From contig JAKSYS010000235.1 in assembly GCA_022925895.1 (NCBI GenBank), positions 17,732 through 81,731 on the forward strand: 64,000 nucleotides of DNA. Direction: 5' to 3'. The first letter of the stretch is position 1. Every line of letters begins with the position of its first letter. The notes beneath the pieces were generated by a model that saw only the letters and a list, made by a program, of their open reading frames with translations, did no database searches and had not been told where the DNA came from. This document shows, one piece after another, positions 10,944-22,435 of the stretch. A program made the position numbers and the translations under genes. The DNA comes from Fragilaria crotonensis. Taxonomy: Eukaryota > Bacillariophyta > Fragilariophyceae > Fragilariales > Fragilariaceae.

Positions 10944-13900
10944 AAGTCTTCAGCAACTCCTCCTCAAGCTCACCGTGGACCATGCCCCCACCACCATTGT
11001 AGCTAAGCAGATAAAAGAACGCATAGTAGTAGAGGATAGTTCTGGACTCATGTCGCTTAGCTAGTGATTGAATATGGTTTTCACAATGACTTGTTTCATC
11101 CTGACTTCTTTCTGGAGCGTTACCTGTATGCTCACGGGGAGGTTGCTGACAATTTCCCTACTCCCAATGGAATGGGTGTAAAGACATTGGTCTTCTTTCA
11201 GCCAATCATGCTTGTGGTAACAATCATATTCACACGGGTGTCAAATTTTGTCGTGTATCACTGTCTTTGTCGGAAGCAACTGTTTTAGTATGGTGTACTA
11301 ATCGACAAGGAGGATACAATGCGACCAAACCTATTGTGCTGAATTAACCTCCATTGGTTCCGCAGTCGACAAGGAATCAATATCAATCCAAGGTGTCTTA
11401 GTCTTCCAGTTTCAAAGCCTCCGCATCATTTTGGCGAGGACAACAGAGTTCCAAGATCCCAGACGGCGAACTCAAAACGAACCATTGCGGTCTTGTATGA
11501 GTCTACTAGACCACAAAGACTCATGAATGCTCAATGGTGGTGCAGATTCAAGAATTTCACTGATGTGCGTACCAAGGTCCTTGGTAACACTTTATTCCAG
11601 GACTTCTTAGTGTTGGATGATATGATGACTTCTTGACAGAGTCTGGGTTTGATAGGAGAGATACGCCTGGCTCATGATGTTTGTTTATCTGACATTGAAA
11701 AATGACATGCAGTTTTGTCTTCTCTCAAACAACAGGGACACATTTTTTTTAAAATAGGATCCTTGCTCTCTGTCCAATGATGGTAACGCATTGTAGCTAC
11801 CCACGGGGTGCTTATCGTGAATTACTTTCATGCAACAAGCAGAAGGATTGGGCTCATAGTAACACTCACCAACCATTGCTTCCACTCCAGCATTGCGGCC
11901 AAGCAAGCCGGGGATAAATCCCGGAGCGTCTGAGCTGTCTATTGACAATGTCGGCACCATCCACAGCGCAGCTGCGGAATTCGCTCATTTCAAATCATGA
12001 CAGTATTATCCCTCCTTCTCAAGGAGCACAGTCTCTGCCTTCTCTAGATCTCTTCCTTGACATCTTACAATTTCTTTGAATTGCTGGATTGATGGAGGAA
12101 GTCTGAGATGCAATCTGTTCTTCAATCAACACTGCCAAGGCTTTGATCAGCAAATAATGCGTTGAGTCTGTCGTGATCCATTCTTGGCGCGTCACAACAA
12201 CTCTCACAGCAATGGAATACTAGTATAATTAATAGGCAGATCAATTCCAATGCACTCATTTCTTGCAAATTTGCTTGTTGTCATCCCTCCATACAGCTTT
12301 TCTCTAAGATTGACAAAGCAATCACCTAATATGAGAGAGCAGAGAAGTGCAAGCAAGAAGAAGCAATGAATTACTGAGTATCTTGACCTCGCAAATGCAC
12401 ACTCGTTGGAAGTGTATAGTACCCCATGTCACTAGCATATGCTGGTAGTACTGGAGTACTGGTTGCACACATTGTACTGGAGTACAAGTACTAGCTTTCC
12501 AATGGTCGGATCCTCACCTCGTTGTTGTCGTCTTCTTGTCCTTGTTCTCGTTCTCATTCTCGTTCATCTTTGATAGCGCCTTCTGATGAAGAAAAAGTCC
12601 TTGCATGATCAGATCTAATGAACGAATGAAGGTAATCGCAATTACTGCCTGTAATTCTTTCAAGATGAGGTCACGCGACATGTTCGTTGCGCGTTTCTTG
12701 AAGGTTTTTGTTGAATTGCTCATGGTGGCAGAATTTTATCTACAATGTACAAAGATATGACAAAGACATGGCTGATGTCTCAAGGACTGCTGAACCACAT
12801 GATAGCATAATATATTTTGTACGCAACAACATTCAACACCTGATTTCTTTTACTCTTATACATCTCAATAATATAAGAAGGGTATATTGTTCTCCAATTC
12901 TTCAGTTTTGTAATTACTACTAGTAGCTAGTACAGCTGTAGGTACCATATTTTGAGTATGTTTGCTGAAAGCATCGGCATCACAGCCATAATAACAGATT
13001 CATTTCTTATTGTTTACTTAGCACCATGTTTGATCCAAAGTGCATGAATTTAGTCACTTACCACTGATGCCTTGGTACAGTCAGGAAAAGCAATAGAACC
13101 TTAGGTTCTTCATTCCTGCTACAGGGGATTGTCAATGCACCAGCCAACCACCAGGTAATAATCCATTGGGCATTATATCATTTTTGCAATCAGGGATTCT
13201 ATAAGGCCTCCATCATGGTTGCATCAGGGATTCTATCAAGTCTGCTACTATTGAATAGCTATTAAGGAGTATTCCATTCGACAAGCCACCATGCAAGCAT
13301 GACATGAGGACAGGCAGTCCATTGGTTGTCAAATCATCTCTCCATCCAACTGTCAATTAAGACACTGCTGAGATTCTCAACATCAATGTAGGCACATTTT
13401 ACTCCAAGTGTTCAACAGGTGGAAATGCCATTGAGTGTGCCTTGATGATTGCATCAGCTACCCAGCCAGTCAGGAATTGCTTCAATCCAGCTCTCGTCAG
13501 TCTGAATGGTATTTCTGGGTCAGTCAGACAAGGGATCCGTTTTGCCATCAAAAATTCCATATGATGCACCCATTGATGTTTGCAAAACTTCCTCCCTACT
13601 GCCAACTTTGCCCGCCATGATGCCTTGCTTGGTCATCAGCAAATCTCAAATTTGAACTACAATTTAGTATTCCATCTAGTTACTAGTACTATTCCATTGC
13701 GTCACCGATATTCCTCCATCATTGTTGCAGTCAGGAATTCCCTCAACCGCAAGCCTACCATCAAGCATTCCATCTGACCAGCCAAGTGATGATCCACCAG
13801 ACAGTCCAATGATGGTCCCACTCACTATACATACAACAGTAGATCAAGAAGTTGAGATTCCTAACACTCCTCCCCAAGTTCTCCGAGTAGTGTAGATGAA

Positions 13901-14508
13901 TCTGAGACTCCATCGATTGTGCCTTTAGTGATTCCATCGGATACATAAGCATCAGGAAATCGCAATCTCATCAATCTCTCATGAATTGTTGGTGATGACA
14001 CGTCCCCAAAGGATACAAGCTTCGTCAAAGGATGTTGCTGAGCTCGTCATTGGTTTGCGCTGCATGTATGTACTCGAAGTACACTTCTACTACTACCTCT
14101 TACTCCGAGTACCTCGTATTAGCTACTGTAGGAGTACTCCAGTACGTGCGGAGTATTATGCATATGATACGCATTATGCGTACACATACACCGGTTCTTG
14201 CGTTCTTCGGTTCTTGCGTTCTTGCGTTCTTGCGTGATTCACCTCCCCTTGAAATGAGCGTAGTCCAAGTAGACTTGTGATGCACTGGATTTAAATCTCC
14301 TGTAGAAATGTACTAAGTTGGTACCTCGCGCTTTTGGATACTTTGCCTATTCATATTTGTCTAAGGCGAATAAACATTTTCAACACGGATGGAGTGATGC
14401 AGACGAATGACATAATCCTCGAGTACTTGTAACTTGTACATGCTACTCGACAAGTCCGTTCTTTGATCTCCCTCTTTTCCACCTTGCCAATTATCCTTCT
14501 AAATCTGG
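10944..14508. other. Gene-free portion of duplication copy A
   Basis: No long frame is present on either strand; the longest open stretches are about 90 codons and most do not survive in copy B. It contains a TTCTCG-type simple repeat (about 12,535-12,570), a GTAC-rich patch (12,416-12,500) and a GTTCTTGC minisatellite (about 14,199-14,235) that is shorter in copy B. Compared with B it keeps about 100 bp near 12,620-12,715 that B has lost. Confidence 0.6.
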
Positions 14509-15921
14509 ATGTTTAAAGGGTTTGGAATGCGTAAGTATGGACTGCGAGTAGCTGGGCTTCTCGTTTTGACGACCCTGTGCTTGCTGTGTGCGGCGCAGGT
14601 GTCGGTTTTGGGCTGGGGACTGGTGTTTGACGCTAGGCCATGCGAGAGGCATCAGCTCCCTTTACTCGAGAGCATTTACCTCCCATTCCTCCCGTTCGAC
14701 GACTCGGCCCTGCACCCCGCGCCCTACACTGACGACGAGACAGACATCGACCGCCTCCTTAAACTGTGCCATAATGGTGACTCGCTCATGATCACCGCTC
14801 AGTTCCAAGCCTCGGGAGATACTGCCCGCTCTGTCTACGAGCGCACCTGTTTTCCCTTGGAAATCGCCACCACCCAGGGCGCCAGGTCAATGGGCCACTG
14901 TTCCGACTTTGTCCAATACATCTATTTCGCCGGAGCGAGGCTGTCCGATGATTACGGCGCCGAAGCAATCCTACAACATGCACGCCAGTGCCCCAATAGC
15001 TCCTTTTTGCATGGAGAGTATCCGCAACCTGATGTTTTCAAACTACCTGGTGTTCGCAATTATTGGATGCCCAACATTGAACAGGTTAATAAAGAGCAGG
15101 AGGAGCTTATACCATTAACGTATCGATTCCTGGGGAAAACTCACAAAGCCGTCGAGGTTATCCGGGATTATTTGAAGAAGCATTCGTTGCCTGATACCAC
15201 TCGGTTTATCTCACACACATCGCCTGATCCGCTTACCCCTCGCGCCCGCCAAACCGAACGCAACTTTGATTCCTTTTACCACGGGTATGGTCATAGCGGT
15301 CGAAAAAGCACGCCCGAGCTGCTCCGATGCTGGGCCAGAAACCCTTCATTTCCTAACTTGACAGTACTTGGCCAATTTCCTTTGCCCAGGTTTCGAAACA
15401 TTCCAAATATTAATCTTGTTGAGGGAGTTGTGGATGTGGACCAATTGAGAAGGATGCAGCGCAGTGCAGGTGTACATATTTGTCCTTCGTCCATGGAGGG
15501 GTATGGCCATTATATTTCTGAAGCTAGGGGTATGGGTGCGCTAGTGGTGACGACCGATTTTGGACCCATGAATGAGTTTGTCGTGCCCCACTATTCTGGT
15601 GTGCTGATCCGACCTGGCGACGAGGCGGACGAAGCTTATATGGCCTTGGACCATGTAGCCGTGCGTCCCGTGACGAAAAACATTTGTGATTCGGTTCGGG
15701 AAGTTTTGAAGATGCCTTTGCATCAACGCAAGCTATATGGAGACCGAGGACGGAGATTGTATGAAATTTTTAGAGAGGAAATGAAGCATAACCTTCGTGA
15801 ATTGAAACGAGAGACTGTGGAACATTTTTCATCCAGCGAGGATAATTCAATGAGCCAGGTGGATATAGACAGTGTCATTTCAGAATGCAACCGGAAGTTG
15901 CACGAGGCGAAGGCGATGTAG
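14509..15921 (+). CDS. Family-4-like glycosyltransferase, type II membrane protein (copy A, intact)
   Basis: An uninterrupted 470-codon frame from ATG. Residues about 10-35 are hydrophobic after a short basic start (MFKGFGMRKYG), which fits a signal anchor placing the enzyme in the ER/Golgi lumen. The C-terminal half ends in a Rossmann-like domain with EGYGHYISE at residues 330-338, the E-x7-E motif that binds the nucleotide-sugar donor in GT4-type retaining enzymes, followed by ARGMGALVVTTDFGPMNEFV, typical of GT-B folds. The acceptor and sugar are unknown. The protein is duplicated as a frame-broken copy at 31,457-32,868. A truncated CPBP gene follows 50 bp downstream. Upstream lies the GTAC-rich, CT-rich stretch 14,400-14,508. 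Family call is fairly secure; specificity cannot be inferred. Confidence 0.85.
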   Translation: MFKGFGMRKYGLRVAGLLVLTTLCLLCAAQVSVLGWGLVFDARPCERHQLPLLESIYLPFLPFDDSALHPAPYTDDETDIDRLLKLCHNGDSLMITAQFQASGDTARSVYERTCFPLEIATTQGARSMGHCSDFVQYIYFAGARLSDDYGAEAILQHARQCPNSSFLHGEYPQPDVFKLPGVRNYWMPNIEQVNKEQEELIPLTYRFLGKTHKAVEVIRDYLKKHSLPDTTRFISHTSPDPLTPRARQTERNFDSFYHGYGHSGRKSTPELLRCWARNPSFPNLTVLGQFPLPRFRNIPNINLVEGVVDVDQLRRMQRSAGVHICPSSMEGYGHYISEARGMGALVVTTDFGPMNEFVVPHYSGVLIRPGDEADEAYMALDHVAVRPVTKNICDSVREVLKMPLHQRKLYGDRGRRLYEIFREEMKHNLRELKRETVEHFSSSEDNSMSQVDIDSVISECNRKLHEAKAM

Positions 15922-15973
15922 TGGCAGGCATAATTGGGTTCTAAAACAAATACTATACTTCTCTTCAAGAGTC

Positions 15974-16580
15974 ATCGCAGTCCTTGATTGACGGAGGTCC
16001 ATTGGGACCAGGATGTGGAAAAGCAGTAGAGGCGTGGACTGGAAACTGGCTCTGGCGATTTGCCTATCCGACAGAATCGTCACCACTCACGCTCGGTCCA
16101 TGGCCGTCGCTCGTGACGTGGGTTATTGTTGCGATTCTGTGCGGTCTAACAAACGGAATTCTGTTCCTCTGGTCCCATCGCTGTCAGAGTCGAGGGAATC
16201 ATGTGGGAGTGATTACTATGGTCGAGTCATCGGGTGGGCGAACACTCTCCCATGCCGAAAACGCTTCATTGTTCGCATGGGCCCTGGTGAATGCAATATG
16301 TGAAGAAGTTGTCTCTCGAGGATTCTTTCTGCACGAATTCAAACGACGTGGTGGTGTTACCTTCTGGCAGGCCAATGCCTTACAAGCCACTAGCTTCGGA
16401 ATATGGCATTTTCATGGTATTCCCAGTGGTTGGACTGGAGTGGGGTTGACATTCGTATATGGTCTGGTCATGGGGTTCTTGCTGGAATATGGAGGCGGAT
16501 TGCTGTTGCCGATCGTAGCTCACACGATCGCAGATTACTTTATCTTTGCTGTCATTGCACGACAAGGAAAGTTCATGTAA
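15974..16580 (+). pseudogene. 5'-truncated CPBP intramembrane protease (copy A)
   Basis: This matches codons 70-270 of the complete gene at 34,164-34,976 almost exactly and keeps all catalytic motifs (EEVVSR, FGIWHFH, HTIAD). It begins abruptly at the transplant junction 15,974. No in-frame ATG precedes the homologous region: the frame runs back only to a TAA at 15,942, and the first internal ATG lies far inside the protein. The first ~70 residues, including the amino-terminal membrane segment, are missing. Without a promoter and start it is probably silent unless fused to transcripts of the glycosyltransferase gene just upstream. Confidence 0.85.
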
Positions 16581-16762
16581 TTGCGGCAACGTCACCAATT
16601 ACTGAGTACTAGTGTGCCAGATCGAACGTGCCTTTCGGAAAGGCTTCGCGTTCACACGGTAACTTCAAGAGGGGGAAACTAGCTTTCAACGTGTTTAGTA
16701 TGGTCCAGAATCACTTCGATTCTATGATAATGAACATCTTTATTTGACTAAATGACATTGTA

Positions 16763-18417
16763 CTAGAACCTCAGTTTTGGGCCGACAACACACGAGCAAT
16801 TTCTATCATAGAAACCCACGCCAGGTAATAACCAACCAGGTATGTACCTCCGGCGAAACATTCCCGGAGCAAAGACCATTGCATTCAGGGCATGAGCAAC
16901 AATGAAGACTGGTTGTTCAGAATTCCTCGTTGCCGGCTTACCCACTACGAATCGAATTGCTATAGGAACCAAAATCTTGATGACAAATGGCAGCAGTACA
17001 ATCTCGCCATAGTCGTCCACGAAGCTCCACCCGATGAGGTACAATTTTCCAAAAGTCAACACGGGAATAGCAATTATCGTGAACGCGGAAAACAGGATGC
17101 TGCGAGAGTCGAACACGTTGGTGCGAGTCAGAGGTGCAAAGGAAAGATATATTGCGAGACCCACAAACAGTATGGAACTCGCTTGGAACCTTGGAGTTTT
17201 GCCAATAACCAAGCCCGCGATCACAACTACCAAGCAAACCGCGGTCGACAGAAACACAACCGTGGTCAGGGTCGCGATGGTACTGGAACGCATCGTCAAG
17301 TCATTCTTCGAGAATTTGTTTGGAAGAAACGAAAGAACCTTTCGAATTCCCCACAAAAGTGAGCTGGCGATTAGTGAGAGTATCAGCACTGATGGCAAAG
17401 ATTGGTGGCGATTCGACAGGAACGCCGACAACGTGGCAATGTACCCAACCCCAACCAAAGGTTTCAGATTCGGCGCCGCCAAGTAAAAACCACACAGCAG
17501 CGAGTACATGATCAGCAAAAGATCAAAGTTGTAAATCATTGCGGATTCCAATGCAACAAAACTGGCATACCCGCGCTGCGTGGAGTACCGTCTCTTTTGC
17601 TCTTCAACGAAGAGGGCGTAACTTCCATTAACTGTGCCAACTTGCTCCACCACCGACTTGCGATCTGCGGTCTCATCTTGAGAGAGGACAAAAAGGATCT
17701 TTCGCGCCTTGTCGAGTACTTGGTGGCACCAAACAATGGCCTTGTGGTCCATCCCGAACGAGGTACCGGCAACTCTTGATACACCCACAGTGGCTTCACA
17801 TAAAGTAGAAGGGATGAGCTCATCCTTCAGTCCTCCAGAGATGGATGTTACCAGAATGCTATCACTTAGATATTCCAGATCGCGATACACGTCGCGTATG
17901 CTTTCATCGAAAGCATACGGCGATGCAACGTGAGGTGTAGCCAGAGTGATAATGTTTCGTATCTTGTCCCCGACCGATGTAACATATACGGGGACTGCCT
18001 TGGCAACTAGCCCTCCAATGGAATGCCCCACCAGCGTTACAGTCGACACGCCGCAGTCGGTGGCGAGCTGCCTCACTACCTGTGCAACATATTTGCTTTG
18101 GCTTCGAATCAAATTTCCATGCAATGCAGCCCCCTGTTCGGCAAAGTCTACGCAATAGACTTCATATACAAAGTTCTCCTCGATCGGCAATGCCATTGCG
18201 CAATGTTGCACCATCTCGCAGGGATTTGAGGACTGTGGCTTCGTTCGTGTCCCTTTGTCTTGTCAGTTGAATTCCGTGCGCCCCCAGGGAACGGCATTGC
18301 GTGTAACTTCCCCAATGACCAGGAATGTAGAGGACAACAAATGGATCGGCAGCGCAGTGGCGTTGAGAAATATCTTGGGGATTGGCAGCGCCAGCGCCTC
18401 GGCGATTGAGCAAATGT
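16763..18417 (-). pseudogene. 5'-truncated, frameshifted PGAP1-like GPI inositol-deacylase (copy A)
   Basis: On the minus strand this copy matches 35,172-36,815 of the complete gene, including VGHSIGGLVAKAVPV, TLATPH and FGMDHKA. It lacks the amino-terminal signal anchor and the first ~80 residues, because the homologous segment ends at 18,417 and continues as unrelated DNA. Two further lesions are visible against copy B: a CG dinucleotide is missing near 18,180, which separates the lipase region from the frame of 18,162-18,417, and a TT is missing near 16,852, which replaces the last ~25 residues. Its A-run at about 17,485 keeps the frame that copy B has lost, so the two copies are broken at different places. 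Confidence 0.85.
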
Positions 18418-18737
18418 AGGAACTTGAAGTTTATCTGAGGTCTTGCATTAGATGTCTGGAACCCCAATTGCAAACCTTTTCTTCTGACATTGATGCCGAC
18501 AGTGGCTTTTCAGGACTAAGTATGGGACCGTGCTTGCACACAATTTTGCTCCTATGTGTTCGAAGCGACGAATGGACGTCGGTGAAATGGGTGAACTGTT
18601 GGTCGGAAGGTCCAATTCTCGGACAGGTTGTGAATTAGGTGTTGCATTAACATGCAAAAGCGAGCAACGGAAAGTGGTTGTCTTCGGATTCAAGACCCAA
18701 ACCGTCCACGGGTTTGAGATTCACCACTGCATTCCAT

Positions 18738-20939
18738 GGGCGTTTGTCCCTCCACCTGCTCGTCATGTTCATTCATTCCACCGCGTTGCCTTAATTCTAA
18801 AGGCATCCGATCCGTGACCCTTCAAGACCTGCCTTGTTTGCGTTACCCTCTTGTTTTTCCTTGTTTCCTTGACTGTTCCCCTACTATGATAAACCAGGAT
18901 TCGTTTCCTTTCGTATTGGCAGGATGTTTGTGAATCGATGGGTTTACTCACTCCGGCTCCGCTACCTCCATGTCAAGCTATTGCTTGTTATAGGTGACAT
19001 TTCACCGCAGTGTTTATTGTCATAACAAGCTGAACTCCTGCTGTTGTTGTTGTTGATACCCGCGTCTCCACCACAGCTGTGTTGAAACTTCGGCCCTCTC
19101 GTATTGTCGTTGTGTCGATTTACCAACATCCACAAATCAAACTGATACTCGACACCGATCGTGGTTGACCAACAACACTATGCTACTAAAGTACAGAGAT
19201 TGTCGCCCCGTGGCATTACATATCCCGTTGTGTACCATGTTGGGCAGTAGCTAAATGCATCAAGGCATCAATGCCGATACTCTGACATTGGCAAGCTTGA
19301 TGTTGGACTAACGACCAGCATTGACCTCGAACTTATTAATAGCTGGACATTTTTGGTTTTGTTTTTGGGATCACACGAACTTGAGCTGAACTCGCAGACT
19401 CGACATCATCCAAGTTTGTCATTAAGCTTGAAACATATAATTGCACTCTTTTCTTGCAAGTGTGAGAGGTTGGCAAGGCTCACGTAATGTGCGGATCCCT
19501 CCGCGGGGTCTTCACTTTCGGTACACTTGGGTACTGTTGTAGAATGAACTCTACTGCGAGGCGATACAGGCCCTAAACCCAACGCGGTGATGAAGTCGCA
19601 ACGTTTCCAAACTATTGATAACAAGCGGAGAAGAGTCAATCAAACTCTGAAGCTTACTAACTGGATTATTTCAAGAGCATGCGACTCTTGAAACTTGAAA
19701 CACATATGCATACCACATACACACATACACAGTACATGTATGGTTTGGATTGATTGCTCTCGTGACGCGCTGATTTAGAATTCAAGGAAATGACGTCAAG
19801 CCATACCAATCAGCATGCTCTCCGTATGTTACTGTCTTACTGGAGTACTGTATCAGCGTAGGTAGCACGTGAAAAGGTCAGTAGTGTGACGTCATGCTTG
19901 ACGTCATTTCCTTGCATTCTACTCGAACCCTCCTTTTTACTACGTCAGCCCACGTGACGTGAGTTTTGTGACAGATTTCCTTTTCTCCATTCGCCATTGC
20001 TACCGTACGAGTACCGTTACTCGAGTCGACGGTAGCGATTGGGTCGGTTTGCTTACTTCCAACAGTGTACAAGTACCTGAGCAGAACATAAAACATATTC
20101 TGTCGATTTCTGGTCATTCCGCTCCCAATGGTTAGGGGGCGGAAACTTGGCACACAACGACTGATTGGCATAGCACCATGAATAATTGGGATAAACAACC
20201 TCGGTGTAGTAATGATATAAACTCTGAGAACCTTGTGCTCGTTTGCCATTCAAGCTGTTTTTATTGATAAAACCCCTTGGTTGCTCGCGAAGGCTGGCCA
20301 ATCTTTCTCGCTTAAGTAGATCTTCAAATCCTAGAGCCTTGTTGCGGTTCTGAATGTGATGCGACTTGTGACACAAGTCTCGAACCGGGCTGGTCTTTTG
20401 AGATTTACCGGCGGTGAAGGAGATGGAGATGGTGCAACGAGCAGGGAGGTTGCTACATTGTTCAACCAAGGAAAGGCTGTCATCAAAATATCCTAAGGCA
20501 ATCGTTATCTTGATCAACACAATGCTGGGGTTCCTGGATTCACTGCATCATTGCCTCTTTGTACATTGAGCGACATGCTGATCAATGCGAGAATGTGCGT
20601 GAATTCTACAAGTACTTAATGCGCGCCATACACGATCTACAGTGTCGTTGTTGACAACGGATCATTTTCAAGAAGGCGGCTAAAATAGAGAGTTACAATA
20701 TCCCTCTCATTTCACAGATTGTGAACCGAATCGCCTTCTCGCACGGCACTTTGATGGCTTTCGCCGTTTGTATGACTGATGAGATGCTCGTTTTCTTCTT
20801 CTTTCCTTAGTAGGGTAAACATTTGCTTGCTTCCTGTTGTGTCGGTACTGCTGACAAAACACCGCAGTTTCCATCGTCTGACCCCGAAGAGCATAACCTC
20901 GCTGTATCAACCAAGCCAGGAATGAAGAAACACGGGAGC
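18738..20939. other. Unique spacer between duplication copies
   Basis: DNA between copy A and copy B with no confident gene. Minus-strand open frames of 123 and 155 codons overlap at 19,878-20,520. The longer one has no ATG at its start and neither has a recognisable domain, so I do not call them. The notable content is the TGACGTCA cluster at 19,779-19,960. Confidence 0.5.
19779..19960. promoter_or_regulatory. Palindromic cluster of CRE-type (TGACGTCA) and G-box (CACGTG) sites
   Basis: Three perfect TGACGTCA octamers lie at 19,791-19,798, 19,887-19,894 and 19,899-19,906. TACGTCA is at 19,941-19,947, CACGTG at 19,951-19,956 and TGACGT at 19,955-19,960. The outer octamers sit in a 23-bp inverted repeat (19,779-19,801 versus 19,896-19,918; one mismatch). 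TGACGTCA is the bZIP/CREB site, and related CO2/cAMP-responsive elements are known in diatom carbonic anhydrase promoters. No confident gene starts nearby, so the target is unknown. Confidence 0.5.
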
Positions 20940-21385
20940 AATGCAAAGAATAATTCATTTTCCTTATGTTAATACAAAAGAAATGCAAAAACAACGATTG
21001 AAATTTTCCTGTCGGTTCGATGCCGATGCTGTCAGTGAGAATGTCATCAAAAGTGAGATTAACGATGAAAGCGTGCACTATGTCATTCACTGACACCCAT
21101 GGAACAACATAGTGCACGATTCTATCGTCGTTTCAAGAATTTGTCAAATTGTTTGGATTTGAAAATTGGACTTGACCATTATCTACTCTTGAGCCAAGAA
21201 TCAAAATGTCAGCATATAAATTCCATAGTCAAACGGTCATATAACGCCAGGCTGGCCGGATCAACACATTGAATTAATTCTCAAATGGTCTCTAGTGAAG
21301 TCTTCAGCAACTCCTCCTCAAGCTCACCGTGGACCATGCCCCCACCACCATTGTCGTAGCTATGCTGCACATAAAAGAACCCATA

Positions 21386-22435
21386 CATCTAAGGGTGCCA
21401 AAACCAAGTCGGCTCTTGGATATGAAAAACCAATCATCTTTGATATGATAATTTTTTGTAAATAATTTTGACCTAAAATATGGGTAAAAACTTAGGACTA
21501 GCTAAAGAGCTTGTACATCATGTGTATGAAGTGGGTTTCCTCGTATTCCTGAACTCCAAAATTTATTCTTCCAGAATTTTTTCATCTCTTGCATAGGAGC
21601 TCATGCCTCACATTCCTGAGCTCCGAAATTTCAAATCCTGAATGTTGCTGAATCATTTTTACTAGTGTTTGAGTGGAATTCCTGAGCTCTTGGACTCCAA
21701 TTATATGTACTATACCACTTCTTCATTTGTGATCATGAATTTCAATTCCTGAATTTGACATACGAAAAGAAGAAGTTTGCTGGGTAGTGTGTATGAAGTA
21801 ATCACCTCAGTAGTTCTGAGCTGACATTGTTCATATAATTGATATTATTGTTGCTCATTTTAACTTTTGTTGGAGATCAGTTTTACTGTGCCTATTTGTG
21901 TGGCTTTGATGAAGCATTGTTCTACTATTCATTACTAAGTGTCTGTCAATTCTAAACTGCCTCCACTTTCACTTCACTGTAGACAAGTTCAGAAGCAAGA
22001 TGCCTGGAGTAGTTATCATCCTCTTCATCAGAGTCATTGTCAAATTCATCCATGCACTTGTGTGGGCCTTTCTTACCCTTGTCATCAAATTGTTTCCTGA
22101 CCCCCCGGCCAGACTCCTTTTTCCTTCTGGAGAGAAACATTTTAAGTAGTTCCTGGTTGAATGTTGGGGCTGATTTCTTTCTATCTTTCTTGATTGCCAT
22201 GTATAATTCATCGTATTTTCTCATTCCAGCCTGTGGCCAACCACAGCCTCCCCCATTATCATGAGCACCCTTGTTCCTGGAGAATGTGTAAAGTGGTGGC
22301 TGCGGAACATGGTATTGCAAAGATTGGTCAGAAGTAAGGATGTGGTTTTTTCATTTCATATATCATAGTGTAACTTACTGGTAGGTTTTTGTTGTCCTCA
22401 TCAGTCCATGTACCAATTTGCTGTTTTCAACAAGC
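21386..22435 (-). mobile_element. Insertion of about 1.05 kb specific to copy B
   Basis: Copy A reads straight across this point (near 11,020). In B, ~1,050 bp are present between two TA dinucleotides, so a TA target duplication is possible. I see no terminal inverted repeats. The minus strand 22,344-21,952 reads as a protein fragment with no ATG at its beginning, including GWPQAGMRKYDELYMAIKKDR and an acidic segment DEFDNDSDEEDD. From memory this resembles the tail of repetitive, transposon-associated proteins of diatoms, but I cannot verify that. A deletion from copy A is the alternative to an insertion. Confidence 0.5.

Larger units (their letters stand above)
10581..18737 (+). repeat. Segmental duplication, copy A
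   Basis: From 10,581 to 18,737 the sequence matches 20,940-33,536 in the same orientation at high identity, with indels. The matching blocks include the gene-free part (10,581-14,508), the glycosyltransferase gene and the tail 18,418-18,737. Copy A lacks three insertions present in B (21,386-22,435, 23,321-23,701, 24,507-29,759). A contains 15,974-18,417, which corresponds to 34,370-36,815 and is represented in B's equivalent position only by a ~95-bp remnant (32,921-33,015). Confidence 0.9.

Noticed and set aside
13399-13605. Minus-strand short frame conserved in both duplication copies
   Set aside because: Both copies are recent duplicates, so conservation is expected. Length and end differ, and no domain is visible.
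16892-17486. Plus-strand frames of about 150 codons opposite the PGAP1-like copy A (and the equivalents at 35,250-35,883)
   Set aside because: Antisense shadows of a well-supported minus-strand protein.
19878-20520. Overlapping minus-strand frames of 123 and 155 codons
   Set aside because: The longer lacks an ATG at its start, neither has a recognisable domain, and composition is not coding-like.
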